A stretch of 51,959 bases of DNA from JAHWKI01 sp035513575. Its GTDB lineage: Bacteria; Gemmatimonadota; Gemmatimonadetes; Longimicrobiales; RSA9. Under the pieces are notes generated by a model. The model was not told the origin of the DNA. It worked only from the letters and a program-made list of their open reading frames with translations, and did no database searches. How positions within the stretch are numbered: the stretch's first letter is position 1; each line of letters begins with the position of its first letter. Positions 16,157 through 26,047 of the stretch are shown here, in pieces. Where the stretch lies: positions 1 to 51,959 of the forward strand of contig DATKBW010000111.1 of assembly GCA_035513575.1 (NCBI GenBank). The letters are read 5' to 3'. The position numbers and the translations under genes were made by a program.

Positions 16157-19100
16157 ATGGCACGCCTTCGAACCGGTCTCCGCGCTCTGCTGATCGCCGC
16201 AGCCGTCCTCGTGCTGGCGGTGCTCGTGCTGTCGGTCGTCTTCACCCGCACCGACTTCGGCGTCGAGCAGGCGGGGCGGTTCGCGGTGGACCGCCTGCGC
16301 TCCGCGGTGAACGGCGAGCTCGAAGTGGGCCGCGTCACCAGTGGCGGACTGCTCCGCGGCGTCACGCTCCACGAGGTCTCCATCATCGACGCGGACGGCC
16401 GCCCCTTCCTCCGCGCCGACAGCGCCCGCCTCGCCTACCACCTCCGCACCCTGGTCGGCGGGGACATCTCCTTCGACCGCCTCGTCGTCTATTCACCGGT
16501 CGTGAACATCGAGCGGCTGCCGGGCCAGACGGAATGGAACTACGCGCGCGTCTTCCCGGGCGACACCCTGGCCCCGGACACGGCCGCAGCGGGGCTGATC
16601 CAGATCGACGACGCCACGATCGTGGATGGGCTCGTCATCGTGCGCATGCCGTGGCAGCCGGAGAGGCCGGTGGAGGTGGATGACACGGCCCGGCTGATCC
16701 TCGAGGCGGTGCCGGGCGGCATCGCCCGCGTCCTCCGCTTCGAAGACGTGAACGGCCGGCTCCCGCGAATCCTGTGGAACTCGCCCCGGACCGATGGCAA
16801 GCTGATTCGCGTCGCCCAGCTGGCCACGAAGGCGTACATCTGGGACGCGCCGGTGGACGTCCGCCGCGTCGAGGGTACGCTGACCATCCGCGACTCGCTC
16901 CTCTCGTTCGCCGCACCGCGCGTGCAGCTCCCCGGCTCGGAGCTCTCCATGGTGGGGCGCGTGATCGTGGACAGCCATGGGAACCGCTACGACATCGAGG
17001 CGCACGGGGACGACATCTCGTTCGCCGACTTCCGGTGGCTCTACCCGCGCCTCCCCCGCGAGGGCGGCGGCGCCATGCGGTTCCGCATGCAGAGCCAGGA
17101 GGGCGGCAACATGCTCTGGCTGGCGCGCGACGCCCGCCTCCGCACCGGCGGGACCCGGGTGGCCGGGTCCTTCGGCGTCGTCACGGGCGACACCGTGTAC
17201 TTCACCAACGTGGACCTCGAGGCGTCGCCCCTCGATCTGGACCTCCTCCGGAGCCTCCTCCCGGGTGACCTCCCGCTCGAGGGACTGCTCATCGGCACGG
17301 TCGAGGTCGACGGCCCTGTCTCGGCCCTGCGGACCCGCGGGAACCTGCGCTACCGGCGCCAGGACGGCGACATCACCACCGAGTCCTCCGCCCGGTGGAC
17401 CGGCACCATCCGGGCCCGGCCACCTTACGCCGTCGCGGGCCTCGAGGCGGAACTCGAGCGCGCGGATCTCGGCCAGCTCGCCGCCCTCCTCCCCGAGCTG
17501 CGCCTGCGGGGACACGCCACCGGCCACATCCGCGCCGATGGCTCCCTCGCCCGGGGGCTGCGGCTCGATGGCGATGTCGCCCTGGAGCGCAACGGCGTCC
17601 GATCGGCGGTCCGCGGCGGCGGACGGCTCGCGGTGGGCGGAAGCCGCTCCCGCTTCGACCTCCGCTTCGACGCCGAGCCTCTCGCGCTGGACCTCCTCGC
17701 GGCGCAGTTCCCGGCCCTGGCGCGGCTCACCGGGGAGGCCCGCGGGCCGGTCACGGTGACCGGGACCCTCGACGATCTCCGGGTGGACGCCGATGTCGTC
17801 ACCCCGGCCGGCGGCGTGGTGCTGAACGGAAGCTTCGCCCTGGGCGGGACCCGGCCTCGCTATCGGGCGGAGGGCGCCGTGACGGAGTTCCGCCTGGACC
17901 GCGTGGTGGGTGGCCTCCCCCCGACCACCGTGAGCGGCCGGTTCGATCTCGTGGGCGCGGGGGACCGGCCCGCGGATCTGGACGCCCGTGTCGCGCTGGA
18001 CATCTTCGCCGCGCGGTTCGACGGCATCCCGGTGCACGGCGGGAGCGTGCGCGCCAGCGCGGCCAACGGGCTCGCCCGGCTCGACACCCTCGACCTCCAG
18101 ACGATGGTGGGCGACCTCACCGCCGCTGGCACGTTCGGCCTCTCCCGGGAGCGGACGGGGGACCTCCGCTTCGCGCTGCGGGCGGACACCCTCGCGCCGC
18201 TCGAGGGCTACCTGCTCGCGCCGCCCGAAGCGCCCGATACCGCGTTCTTCCCCGCCTCGCGCCTCGCGGGCACGGTGACGGCGGAAGGGCTGCTGCGCGG
18301 CTCCCTCGAGGCCTGGACGCTCACGGGCCGGGGCACGGCCCGGAACGCCATTTACGGCGACGTGCGGGCCCGGCGCCTGGACGCGACGGTAGAATGGGAC
18401 CCCGCGGACCACCGCGTCGTCCTTGCCGGGAGCGTGGACTCGCTCACGGCCCGCGGCCGGCTCGTGCCCGGGGCACGCCTGGAAGGCCGTTACGCCGCCG
18501 GCCACGGCGAGCTGGCCGTGGAGGCGAGCCTCCCGGGCGCCCAGGGCATCGACCTTGCCGGGGCGTTCGACCGGATCGAGGACGGGGTCCGGTTCGCCCT
18601 GCACCGCCTCGCGGTCCAGACGGGGTCCGGCCGATGGGAGCTCGAGGATACCGCCACGGGGCGGGCCGGCCGGAACGGCTTCGGCATCGAGCCGGCCGTC
18701 CTGGCCCGCGCGGGGGATGGCGCCCGCCTCGAAGTCGCGGGCGTCCTGCCCTGGAGCCCTGGCGCGGCGGACCCGACCGCCGCCGCCTTCACCGCGCGGG
18801 TGGTGAACGTCCGCCTGGGGGAGTTCCTGCGCCTCGCCCAGGCGGACGCCCAGCTGGATGGCGTGGTGACCGGCCGCGTGACCGTGTCCGGGTCGGCGCT
18901 GGCCCCGGTCATGGAGGGCGCCGCCATGACCCGCGGGCTCCGCTACCGGGACGCGGCGCTCGACAGCCTCGCGGCCGACCTCCGCTACCGCGACCGGGAA
19001 CTTGCCGGTCACGTGGCGGGGTGGCGGGGCCGGGACGAGATCGTGCGCGGGGAAGGGATGATCCCCATCGACCTGGCGCTGACCGACCTGGCGCAGCGGC

Positions 19101-20611
19101 GGCTGGACCGGCCCATGGAGGTCGGCCTCACCGCCGACAGCGTTCCTGCCGGCCTGGTGGCGTTCCTCGCGCCGGGGTTCAGCCGCGTGGGAGGCACGCT
19201 GCACGGCAGCCTGGTGATCGGCGGCAGCGCCCGTGCGCCGCGGTTCCAGGGCGAGCTCCGGGTGGCCGCGGGGTCCGGCTTCTTCGAGCATTCGGGGGTG
19301 CACTACCGCGGGGTGAACGCGCTCGCCCGCATGCAGGACACGGAGCTGGCCGTGGAAGGGACCCTGCGCACCCAGAGCGGCTCGGGGACGATCCGTGGAA
19401 CCCTCGACCTCGAGCACCCGCGCGATCCGGGGTTCGACCTCGAGCTCCTCGCCTCGCAGCTCGACGCCGCACGCCGGCGCGATGTCATCGCGGTGGCCGA
19501 TGGCCGCGTCCGGATCCGGGGACGGTACTCCGCCCCGGTAGTGAGCGGCTCCGTCCGGTTCACCGAGGGGGAGCTGAACCTGGGCGAGATCCTGCGCCAG
19601 TACCGCATCGTCCAGCTGGAGCCCTGGTTCTACGAGGTCCTCGATACCGCCGCCCTGGCGTTCCGGCCGCCGCCGGAGACGCCGTTCCTCGCGAACCTGC
19701 GCGTCTCCAACGCCACCCTCACGGTGGCCCGGGACTTCTGGCTCCGGGGCCCGGAGCTCAACGTCGAGGTGGCCGGGGAGCTGGCCGTGAACTACGACCG
19801 CCGGGCAGAGGACCTGCGGATGAGCGGAGTCCTGCAAGCCGTGCGCGGCACGTACGAGCTGCGGGTCTTCCAGGACGTCCCCGGCCGGCGCTTCGAGATC
19901 CGCTCGGGCACCATCGAGTTCGTCGGCACGCCGGGGATCGACCCGAACCTGAACATCGGCGCCTACTACCGGCTCCGCCGCGCCCAGGGCGAGCCCATCG
20001 ACGTGCTCGCCCAGCTGGCGGGCACCCTCCAGACCCCGCGGGTGCGCCTCACCAGCGAATCCGACCTCCCCATCAGCGAGTCGGACCTGGCGAGCTACAT
20101 CCTCTTCGGCCGCTCCAGCTCGGAGCTGAGCCAGTCGGAGAGCGACGCCCTGTCCTCCTCCCAGATCGGCGGCGGGGGCACCTTCGGTCAGATCGGCCGC
20201 AACGTGTCCGGGCTCCTCGCTCCCACCGTCTACGGCCTGGCCTCCTCGGGGCTCCAGTGGGTCCTCCCCGTGGACTACGTGGGGCTGGCGCCCACCCAGG
20301 AGTGGCAGATCTGGCAGCCCACCAGCTACCTGCGGGACGCCCAGCTGGAGCTCGGCGCCTACGCGCTCCGCGACGAGGACTGGGGCGACGTCTTCCTGGT
20401 CGGCACCGTCCGCCTCCCCCGCGGCGCCCAGACCGGCAGCCCCCTGCTCAGCTCCGTCGGCGGCGTTCGCGCGGAATGGCGGTTCCACCCCACCTGGACC
20501 TCCGAGTTCTTCTTCGAGGACCGCTTCGCCCGCCTCCCCTCCTTCGGCCTCGAGGAGATCGAGGACCGGCGCGTCTGGGGACTCTCGTTGTTCCGTGACT
20601 GGGGCTACTGA
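16157..20611 (+). CDS. tamB: Translocation and assembly module protein TamB (DUF490)
   Basis: TamB is an inner-membrane-anchored, periplasm-spanning beta-taco protein that works with an Omp85 protein in outer-membrane protein insertion or phospholipid transport. The 1,484 residues comprise one N-terminal transmembrane helix (about 9-30), an AsmA-like first part, long repetitive beta-strand segments, and the C-terminal DUF490/TamB domain (about 1130-1484) with GTYELRVFQDVPGRRFEIRS, SESDLASYILFGRSSSEL and a final strand ending in aromatic residues. It starts at ATG 16157, 4 bases after the Omp85 stop, so the pair forms one unit. Confidence 0.95.
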   Translation: MARLRTGLRALLIAAAVLVLAVLVLSVVFTRTDFGVEQAGRFAVDRLRSAVNGELEVGRVTSGGLLRGVTLHEVSIIDADGRPFLRADSARLAYHLRTLVGGDISFDRLVVYSPVVNIERLPGQTEWNYARVFPGDTLAPDTAAAGLIQIDDATIVDGLVIVRMPWQPERPVEVDDTARLILEAVPGGIARVLRFEDVNGRLPRILWNSPRTDGKLIRVAQLATKAYIWDAPVDVRRVEGTLTIRDSLLSFAAPRVQLPGSELSMVGRVIVDSHGNRYDIEAHGDDISFADFRWLYPRLPREGGGAMRFRMQSQEGGNMLWLARDARLRTGGTRVAGSFGVVTGDTVYFTNVDLEASPLDLDLLRSLLPGDLPLEGLLIGTVEVDGPVSALRTRGNLRYRRQDGDITTESSARWTGTIRARPPYAVAGLEAELERADLGQLAALLPELRLRGHATGHIRADGSLARGLRLDGDVALERNGVRSAVRGGGRLAVGGSRSRFDLRFDAEPLALDLLAAQFPALARLTGEARGPVTVTGTLDDLRVDADVVTPAGGVVLNGSFALGGTRPRYRAEGAVTEFRLDRVVGGLPPTTVSGRFDLVGAGDRPADLDARVALDIFAARFDGIPVHGGSVRASAANGLARLDTLDLQTMVGDLTAAGTFGLSRERTGDLRFALRADTLAPLEGYLLAPPEAPDTAFFPASRLAGTVTAEGLLRGSLEAWTLTGRGTARNAIYGDVRARRLDATVEWDPADHRVVLAGSVDSLTARGRLVPGARLEGRYAAGHGELAVEASLPGAQGIDLAGAFDRIEDGVRFALHRLAVQTGSGRWELEDTATGRAGRNGFGIEPAVLARAGDGARLEVAGVLPWSPGAADPTAAAFTARVVNVRLGEFLRLAQADAQLDGVVTGRVTVSGSALAPVMEGAAMTRGLRYRDAALDSLAADLRYRDRELAGHVAGWRGRDEIVRGEGMIPIDLALTDLAQRRLDRPMEVGLTADSVPAGLVAFLAPGFSRVGGTLHGSLVIGGSARAPRFQGELRVAAGSGFFEHSGVHYRGVNALARMQDTELAVEGTLRTQSGSGTIRGTLDLEHPRDPGFDLELLASQLDAARRRDVIAVADGRVRIRGRYSAPVVSGSVRFTEGELNLGEILRQYRIVQLEPWFYEVLDTAALAFRPPPETPFLANLRVSNATLTVARDFWLRGPELNVEVAGELAVNYDRRAEDLRMSGVLQAVRGTYELRVFQDVPGRRFEIRSGTIEFVGTPGIDPNLNIGAYYRLRRAQGEPIDVLAQLAGTLQTPRVRLTSESDLPISESDLASYILFGRSSSELSQSESDALSSSQIGGGGTFGQIGRNVSGLLAPTVYGLASSGLQWVLPVDYVGLAPTQEWQIWQPTSYLRDAQLELGAYALRDEDWGDVFLVGTVRLPRGAQTGSPLLSSVGGVRAEWRFHPTWTSEFFFEDRFARLPSFGLEEIEDRRVWGLSLFRDWGY

Positions 20612-20618
20612 GGCGCCG

Positions 20619-20633
20619 CCCCGCGCCGCGGGG
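20619..20633. terminator. GC-rich hairpin after tamB
   Basis: CCCCG (20619-20623) pairs with CGGGG (20629-20633) around a 5-base loop, 8 bases after the tamB stop and about 70 bases before the htpX-like start. No T-tract follows, so this is only a candidate terminator. Confidence 0.3.
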
Positions 20634-20701
20634 GTCGAGGCTGGATCGCGCGTCCGCCCCGCGGGTATCATGTCTCCATTTCCACCCCAACCGTTTCGAG
20701 G

Positions 20702-21556
20702 ATGAGGATGCAGAGGCTCAAGGTCTTCGTGCTGATGGCGGGGCTCACCGCCCTGCTGGTGGTGCTCGGCGGGTACTTCGCGGGACGCGGCGGGGCCATG
20801 CTCTTCTTCGCCCTGGCGGCCATCATGAACTTCGCCATGTACTGGTGGAGCGATAAGGCCGTCCTGAAGATGTACCGCGCCAGGGTGGTCGGGCCCGCGG
20901 ATGCCCCGGAGCTCTACGAGATGGTGGATCGGCTCCGGCAGCGCGCCGGTCTGCCCATGCCGACCGTGGCCATCGCGCCGGCGGAGCAGCCCAACGCGTT
21001 CGCGACGGGCCGCAACCACGAGCATGCGGTGGTCTGCTGCACGGCGGGGATCCTCCGCCTCGTGAGCAAGCAGGAGCTCGAGGGCGTGATCGCTCACGAG
21101 CTGGCGCACATCAAGCACCGCCACATGCTCGTGGGCACGGTGGCCGCCACCATGGCCGGCGCCATCGCCATGCTCGGCTCCGTCGCCCGCTGGGGCGCGA
21201 TCTTCGGCACCGGTGGCAGGGACCGGGATGGCGCACTCGGGCTCATCGTCATGGCCATCGTGGCGCCCATCGCCGCCATGCTGATCCAGTTCGCCATCAG
21301 CCGCCAGAACGAGTTCCAGGCCGACCGCACGGGGGCCGGGATCAGCGGCAATCCGCTGGGACTGGCCTCGGCGCTCCAGAAGCTCGACGCCTACAGCCGC
21401 CGCATCCCCATGCAGGTGAATCCGGCGGCCGCGTCGCTGGCCATCGTCAATCCGCTGGCGGGGCAGAAGGTGAGCTTCAGCGGCCTCTTCAGCACGCACC
21501 CGGCCATGGAGGAGCGGGTCGCCCGCCTCGAGGCGCTGGCGGAGGGAGAGGCCTGA
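20702..21556 (+). CDS. htpX: M48 family membrane zinc metalloprotease HtpX
   Basis: HtpX degrades misfolded membrane proteins with FtsH. The 284-residue protein has two N-terminal hydrophobic segments (about residues 8-24 and 31-48), the zinc motif HELAH at 132-136, two further membrane segments (about 143-163 and 176-200) and the third-ligand region RQNEFQADR. ATP-FG residues PNAFATGRN are the usual signature before the active site. The length fits the HtpX group. The start is ATG 20702, with ATG 20708 an alternative. The next gene starts 29 bases downstream on the same strand. Confidence 0.93.
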   Translation: MRMQRLKVFVLMAGLTALLVVLGGYFAGRGGAMLFFALAAIMNFAMYWWSDKAVLKMYRARVVGPADAPELYEMVDRLRQRAGLPMPTVAIAPAEQPNAFATGRNHEHAVVCCTAGILRLVSKQELEGVIAHELAHIKHRHMLVGTVAATMAGAIAMLGSVARWGAIFGTGGRDRDGALGLIVMAIVAPIAAMLIQFAISRQNEFQADRTGAGISGNPLGLASALQKLDAYSRRIPMQVNPAAASLAIVNPLAGQKVSFSGLFSTHPAMEERVARLEALAEGEA

Positions 21557-21585
21557 TCGCGCGACCGCGCAAGAAGGCAGGGCGC

Positions 21586-22533
21586 GTGAAGCCCGGGAAC
21601 GCTGAGCGTGCGGCCGGCCCCTTCGCCGGTCGCACGCTCATCATCATCAATCCGGCGGCCGGGCAGGAGGACCCCGCCCGGCTGCGTCGCCTGATCGGCG
21701 GGGCCTTCGCCGCCCGCCGGGCACCCTTCGATCTCGTGGAGACCACCCACGCCGGCCACGCGGTGGAGCTGTCGCGGGAGGCCGCCGGGCTCGGCTACCG
21801 CGCCGTCTGCGTGGTGGGCGGGGACGGAACGCTGGCCGAAGCCGCCACCGGGCTGGCCGGGACCGACACGCCTCTCGCCCTCATCCCCCGGGGCACGGCC
21901 AACCAGGTGGCCCACAACCTCCGCATCCCCACCAACCTCGAGGAGGCCGTGGACGTGGCCATCAACGGGGAGGCCGCCCCCGTTGACCTGGGACGCATTG
22001 GCGACCGCGTCTTCGCCCTCGTCGCCGGCGCCGGCTTCGACGCCGCCGTGATGGCCAGCGCCACCCGCGGCATGAAGGAGCGCTGGGGTTTCGGCGCCTA
22101 CGTCTTCGCCGCGGTCAAGGAGGCGCTCACCGCCCAGCCCGTGGACTTCCGCATCACCGCCGATGGGGTGACGATGGAGGTCCGGGCCGTCAGCGTCATG
22201 CTCGCCAACGTGGGCGAGCTGTTCGCCCACTTCCTCCCCTTCGCCCTCCCCCTCGCGCCCCGGCCCGGACGCTCGTGGCAGGACGGCCTCTTCGACGTGG
22301 TCGTGCTGGCACCCAGGAACGTCATCGATGTGCCCAACGTCCTCTGGAAGGCCATGGGCCGCAACTACCAGAGCGACGATGACCGGCTCCTCCACTTCCA
22401 GGCCCGCGAGGTCACCATCGAGGCCGACCCCCCCATCGCCGTCCAGATCGACGGCGACCCCGCGGGGGTCACCCCCGTGTCCGCCCGCGCCGTCGAGCGG
22501 GGCGTCCACATCATCGCGCCGGCCCTGACCTGA
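21586..22533 (+). CDS. Diacylglycerol/sphingosine kinase-family lipid kinase
   Basis: The 315-residue protein has the DAGK catalytic domain: IIINPAAGQ near the N-terminus, the nucleotide-binding GGDGT at residues 78-82, and LIPRGTANQVAHNL further along. The C-terminal beta-sandwich ends with IAVQIDGDPAG, corresponding to the family's E-x-DGE/DGD region. Such YegS/DgkB-like kinases phosphorylate diacylglycerol or related lipids at the inner membrane; the exact lipid is unknown. It starts at GTG 21586 with AGAAGGCAGG upstream and lies 29 bases after htpX. Confidence 0.9.
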   Translation: MKPGNAERAAGPFAGRTLIIINPAAGQEDPARLRRLIGGAFAARRAPFDLVETTHAGHAVELSREAAGLGYRAVCVVGGDGTLAEAATGLAGTDTPLALIPRGTANQVAHNLRIPTNLEEAVDVAINGEAAPVDLGRIGDRVFALVAGAGFDAAVMASATRGMKERWGFGAYVFAAVKEALTAQPVDFRITADGVTMEVRAVSVMLANVGELFAHFLPFALPLAPRPGRSWQDGLFDVVVLAPRNVIDVPNVLWKAMGRNYQSDDDRLLHFQAREVTIEADPPIAVQIDGDPAGVTPVSARAVERGVHIIAPALT

Positions 22534-22672
22534 CCCGGACATCACCGCGCGATCCCGCCCGCGGCCGGGGCTTGCCCGGCGCCTGACCCCGCGCGACATT
22601 CATCGCCTCGGAACGACCGGCGAGACGCCGGGCTCTCGCGTCTCTGTCTGATGCAACACGGAGTTCGACAGC

Positions 22673-23236
22673 ATGGCGATGTCCGCCTCCCAGCTGCGGC
22701 GCGGCAACGTGATCATCCACGAAGGTCAGCCCGTCCGCGTCCTCGAGTTCCAGCACGTGAAGCCGGGCAAGGGCCCCGCCTACATGCAGACCAAGCTGAA
22801 GAACATCCTCACCGACACGATCTTCGAGCACCGCTTCCGCTCCGCGGACACGGTGGAGCGCGCCGCGATGCAGACACAGGAGCTGCAGTACCTGTATCAC
22901 GACGGGCACCACCACTACTTCATGCACAACGAGACGTTCGAGCAGTTCCCCATCGGCGTCGACGCCCTGGGCGAAGCGGCAGAGTGGCTGACGCCCAACA
23001 TGCAGGTGCAGGTGGAGTTCCTGGATGGAAAGCCGTTCGGGGTTCAGCTCCCCCGCACCCTGGAGCTCGCCGTGGTGGAGACCGATCCCGGCGTCCGCGG
23101 CGACACCCGCACCGCCGTGACCAAGCCGGCCAGGCTCGAGAACGGCGTCACGATCCAGGTCCCCGCTTTCGTCGACGTGGGCCAGGTCATCCGCGTGGAC
23201 CCCGAAGAGGGGGTCTACCTCGAGCGGGTGCGCTGA
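22673..23236 (+). CDS. efp: Elongation factor P
   Basis: EF-P relieves ribosome stalling at polyproline motifs. The 187-residue length and three-domain layout are standard: KOW-like domain I with the loop KPGKGPAY and the conserved Lys33 at the modification site, central OB domain (ELQYLYHDGHHHYFMH), and C-terminal OB domain ending GVTIQVPAFVDVGQVIRVD and YLERV. The modifying enzymes (EpmA/B, EarP or YmfI) are not in the window, so whether Lys33 is modified is unknown. A weak promoter-like pair (TTGCCC at 22572, GACATT at 22595, 17-bp spacer) precedes the gene. Confidence 0.97.
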   Translation: MAMSASQLRRGNVIIHEGQPVRVLEFQHVKPGKGPAYMQTKLKNILTDTIFEHRFRSADTVERAAMQTQELQYLYHDGHHHYFMHNETFEQFPIGVDALGEAAEWLTPNMQVQVEFLDGKPFGVQLPRTLELAVVETDPGVRGDTRTAVTKPARLENGVTIQVPAFVDVGQVIRVDPEEGVYLERVR

Positions 23237-23262
23237 CCCCCGTCTTTCCGCCAGTCGGACAT

Positions 23263-23279
23263 GGGCCCGGACAGGGCCC
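23263..23279. terminator. Hairpin between efp and the S9 peptidase gene
   Basis: GGGCCC at 23263-23268 can pair with GGGCCC at 23274-23279 around a GGACA loop, 26 bases after the efp stop. There is no T-tract. It is a candidate weak terminator or RNA structure upstream of the S9 start at 23298. Confidence 0.3.
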
Positions 23280-23297
23280 CCTATCCCGGAGAGGACC

Positions 23298-25724
23298 ATG
23301 ATCCTGCGACACTCCCGCACGGTCCTGGCCGCCGCCGCCCTGGCCGCGGTCGCATTCACCCCCCTCGCCGCGCAGGACGGATACCGAACGCCGCCCGCGC
23401 CGATTCCGGCGATCCTGGAGGCGCCCCCCCTTCCGTTCGCGTCCGTCGCTCCCACGGGTGACCGGCTCCTGCTCCAGGAGCGCAGCAATCTCCCGCCCGT
23501 CGCGGAGCTCGCCGAGCCGATGCTCCGGCTGGCCGGGATGCGCATCAACCCGGCCACCAACGGGAGCCACGGCGCGACCGCGCTCACCGGCTTCACGCTG
23601 AAGTCGCTCTCCGACGGATCGGAGCGGAGGGTGCGCGTGCCGGAGGACGGCGCGTACGGCTTCGGCGCCTGGGCGCCCGACGGCCGCCGGGTCACCTTCA
23701 CGCGCACGACGGACCAGGGGATCGAGCAGTGGGTCGCGGACGCGGCCACCGGCGACGCCCGGCGTCTGACGGGCGCGTCGGTGAACGGGGTCGCGGGCGG
23801 CTGCGAATGGATGCCCGACAGCCGTCGCCTGCTGTGCATGATGGTGCCCGATGGGCGCAGCGCTCCACCCGCGGAGCCCCGGGTGCCGGCGGGGCCGACC
23901 ATCCAGGAGACGCGCGGCCGCAAGGCACCGGTCCGCACCTATCAGGACCTCCTGCAGGACGCCCACGACGAGGCGCTGTTCGACTACTATCTCATCGCGC
24001 AGCCGACGCTGGTCGACGTCACGACGGGCGAGCGAGCCGTCCTGGGCGCTCCGGCCGTCTACGACGGCGTGGAGCCCTCGCCCAGCGGCGAATACTTCCT
24101 GGTGGAGCGTATCCGGCGCCCCTACTCCTACATGGTCCCGCGCTGGGTCTTCCCCCGCACCATCGAGGTGTGGGACCGGCAGGGGCGGGCCGTCCGTGCG
24201 ATCGCGGATGTGCCACTCGCGGACGCGGTTCCCATCCGCGGCGTGCGCACCGGGCCCCGATCGGTGCAGTGGCGGCCGCTCCGGCCGGCCTCGCTGGTCT
24301 GGGTGGAGGCGCTGGACGACGGTGACCCCGACCGCGAGGTGGAGCACCGCGACCGCGTGCTGCTCCTCGATGGCCCGTTCCGCGGCGAGCCGCGGGAGCT
24401 GGCGCGGACCGGGGAGCGCTATGGCGGGATCACCTGGGGAGAGCGCGGCGTCGCCCTCCTGAGCGACTTCGACCGCAGTCGGCGCTGGGCTCGTACCTGG
24501 ATCATGGACGCCGATCGCGCCGGCGCCGCGCGGCGGCTGCTGTGGGACCGGAGCGTGGAGGACGCCTACGGCGACCCCGGCTCTCCGGAAATGCGGACGA
24601 CGGAGGCCGGCAACCGCGTGCTCCTCATGGACGGGGACCGGATCTACCTGTCGGGGGATGGGGCCAGCCCCGAGGGGCACCGGCCGTTCCTCGATCGGCT
24701 CGACCTAGCGACGCTCCGGACCGAACGGCTGTGGCGGTCCGAGCCCGGCGCCTACGAGGCGGTCGTGACCGTTCTCGAACCCTCGGGCCAGCGGATCCTC
24801 ACCCGGCGGGAGTCCAGGACGGAGCCGCCGAACTACTTCGTACGGGACCTCCGGCGGGGCCAGCGCGTCGCCCTCACCGACTTCCGGGACCCGGCGCCCC
24901 AGCTCCGCGGGATCACGAAGCAGCTCGTGGTCTACGAGCGCGAGGATGGCGTCCCCCTCAACGGCACGCTCTACCTCCCGCCGGACCACCGCCCCGGGCA
25001 GCGCCTGCCCGTGGTCATGTGGGCCTATCCCCGGGAGTTCGTGTCCGCGGACGTCGCCGGGCAGGTGCGCTCGTCCGACGACCGCTTCACCACCATCGGC
25101 GGGATCAGCCACCTCTTCTTCCTCACCCAGGGCTATGCCGTGTTCGATGGCCCCAGCATGCCCATCGTCGGCGGCGACACCGCCAACAACACGTACATCC
25201 AGCAGCTCGTCATGAGCGCACGGGCGGCCGTGGACAAGCTGGTGGAGATGGGCGTGGGCGACCGGGACCGGATGGGCATCGGCGGCCACAGCTATGGCGC
25301 CTTCATGACCGCCAACCTCCTGGCCCATTCCGACCTGTTCCGCGCCGGCATCGCCCGCAGCGGCGCCTACAACCGCACCCTCACGCCGTTCGGGTTCCAG
25401 AACGAAACGCGCACGTTCTGGGAGGCGCCGGAGATCTATTTCGCCATGTCGCCGTTCATGCACGCCGGCGACATCGACGAGCCGATCCTCATGCTCCACG
25501 GCGAGGCCGACAACAACAGCGGCACGTTCCCGATCCAGTCCGAGCGCCTGTTTCACGCCATCAACGGCCTCGGCGGCACCGCCCGGCTCGTCATGCTCCC
25601 CCACGAGAGCCACGGCTACCGCGCCCGCGAATCCACCATGCACACGCTGGCGGAGATGATCGGCTGGTTCGACACCTACGTGAAAAACGCGCCGCCGCGG
25701 GGGAACGTCACGTCCGAGCCGTAG
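23298..25724 (+). CDS. Secreted S9 family serine peptidase, glutamyl-endopeptidase-like
   Basis: The 808-residue protein has a signal peptide (about residues 1-25, ending LAAQ), an N-terminal beta-propeller (about 50-560) and a C-terminal alpha/beta hydrolase domain. The catalytic triad is visible as Ser665 in GGHSYGAF, Asp738 in HGEADNNSG and His772 in LPHESHGY. The blocks around the serine (FMTANLLAHSDLFRAGIARSGAYN) and EADNNSG with ESHGYRARES match my memory of the plant chloroplast glutamyl endopeptidase/S9D group rather than classical prolyl oligopeptidase. It is probably exported to degrade peptides in the periplasm. GGAGAGG immediately upstream supports ATG 23298. Confidence 0.93.
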   Translation: MILRHSRTVLAAAALAAVAFTPLAAQDGYRTPPAPIPAILEAPPLPFASVAPTGDRLLLQERSNLPPVAELAEPMLRLAGMRINPATNGSHGATALTGFTLKSLSDGSERRVRVPEDGAYGFGAWAPDGRRVTFTRTTDQGIEQWVADAATGDARRLTGASVNGVAGGCEWMPDSRRLLCMMVPDGRSAPPAEPRVPAGPTIQETRGRKAPVRTYQDLLQDAHDEALFDYYLIAQPTLVDVTTGERAVLGAPAVYDGVEPSPSGEYFLVERIRRPYSYMVPRWVFPRTIEVWDRQGRAVRAIADVPLADAVPIRGVRTGPRSVQWRPLRPASLVWVEALDDGDPDREVEHRDRVLLLDGPFRGEPRELARTGERYGGITWGERGVALLSDFDRSRRWARTWIMDADRAGAARRLLWDRSVEDAYGDPGSPEMRTTEAGNRVLLMDGDRIYLSGDGASPEGHRPFLDRLDLATLRTERLWRSEPGAYEAVVTVLEPSGQRILTRRESRTEPPNYFVRDLRRGQRVALTDFRDPAPQLRGITKQLVVYEREDGVPLNGTLYLPPDHRPGQRLPVVMWAYPREFVSADVAGQVRSSDDRFTTIGGISHLFFLTQGYAVFDGPSMPIVGGDTANNTYIQQLVMSARAAVDKLVEMGVGDRDRMGIGGHSYGAFMTANLLAHSDLFRAGIARSGAYNRTLTPFGFQNETRTFWEAPEIYFAMSPFMHAGDIDEPILMLHGEADNNSGTFPIQSERLFHAINGLGGTARLVMLPHESHGYRARESTMHTLAEMIGWFDTYVKNAPPRGNVTSEP

Positions 25725-26047
25725 GGCCGGAAGACGGGCGGGGGAACGGGGGTCAGCACTCGCCGGGCGCAACGGCCCTCGCGGCCACTCGCCTCGGCGC
25801 CCCGGTTCAGCCCGGAGGGGGGAGCTGTGAAGCTCCACACGCTCCCCCGTCTCCTCTCGGGCGGCTCCGGAACCCAGGCGGCGAGTGCCCGCGATGAAAG
25901 CGAGGCCGCGAGCGCCTGTCCCCGGCCGGGCTCCGCCAGGCCGGCAGCCCCACAGGGCGTTCGCCACGCGCCGAGGCCCTCCCGGCCCGAGAGTTGCGCC
26001 CGCGCCCCGTCGAAGTCTGTGAGAACAACCTTCACGAAGGGGGATAC
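25725..26047. other. Gene-free stretch of 323 bases with alternative hairpins
   Basis: No open frame here looks coding; those present are shadows in the wrong frames. The one clear structure is at 25818-25848, where two mutually exclusive stems are possible: GGAGCT/AGCTCC around a GTGA loop, or a longer GGGGGAGC/GCTCCCCC pairing. The final bases (AAGGGGG at about 26036) form the ribosome-binding site of the small membrane protein. No promoter is convincing. Confidence 0.5.
25818..25848. other. Mutually exclusive hairpins downstream of the S9 peptidase
   Basis: Inner stem GGAGCT (25821-25826) with AGCTCC (25831-25836) encloses a GTGA loop, a GNRA-type tetraloop if transcribed on the plus strand. 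An alternative 8-bp stem GGGGGAGC (25818-25825) with GCTCCCCC (25841-25848) uses the same 5' arm. This could be a terminator or a switch-like RNA; neither is proven, and there is no T-tract. Confidence 0.4.

Noticed and set aside
16493..21499. Long minus-strand open frame of 1,668 codons opposite tamB and htpX
   Set aside because: It is a GC-rich codon-bias shadow: Arg/Pro/His/Gly-rich, no domain, and opposite strongly supported genes.
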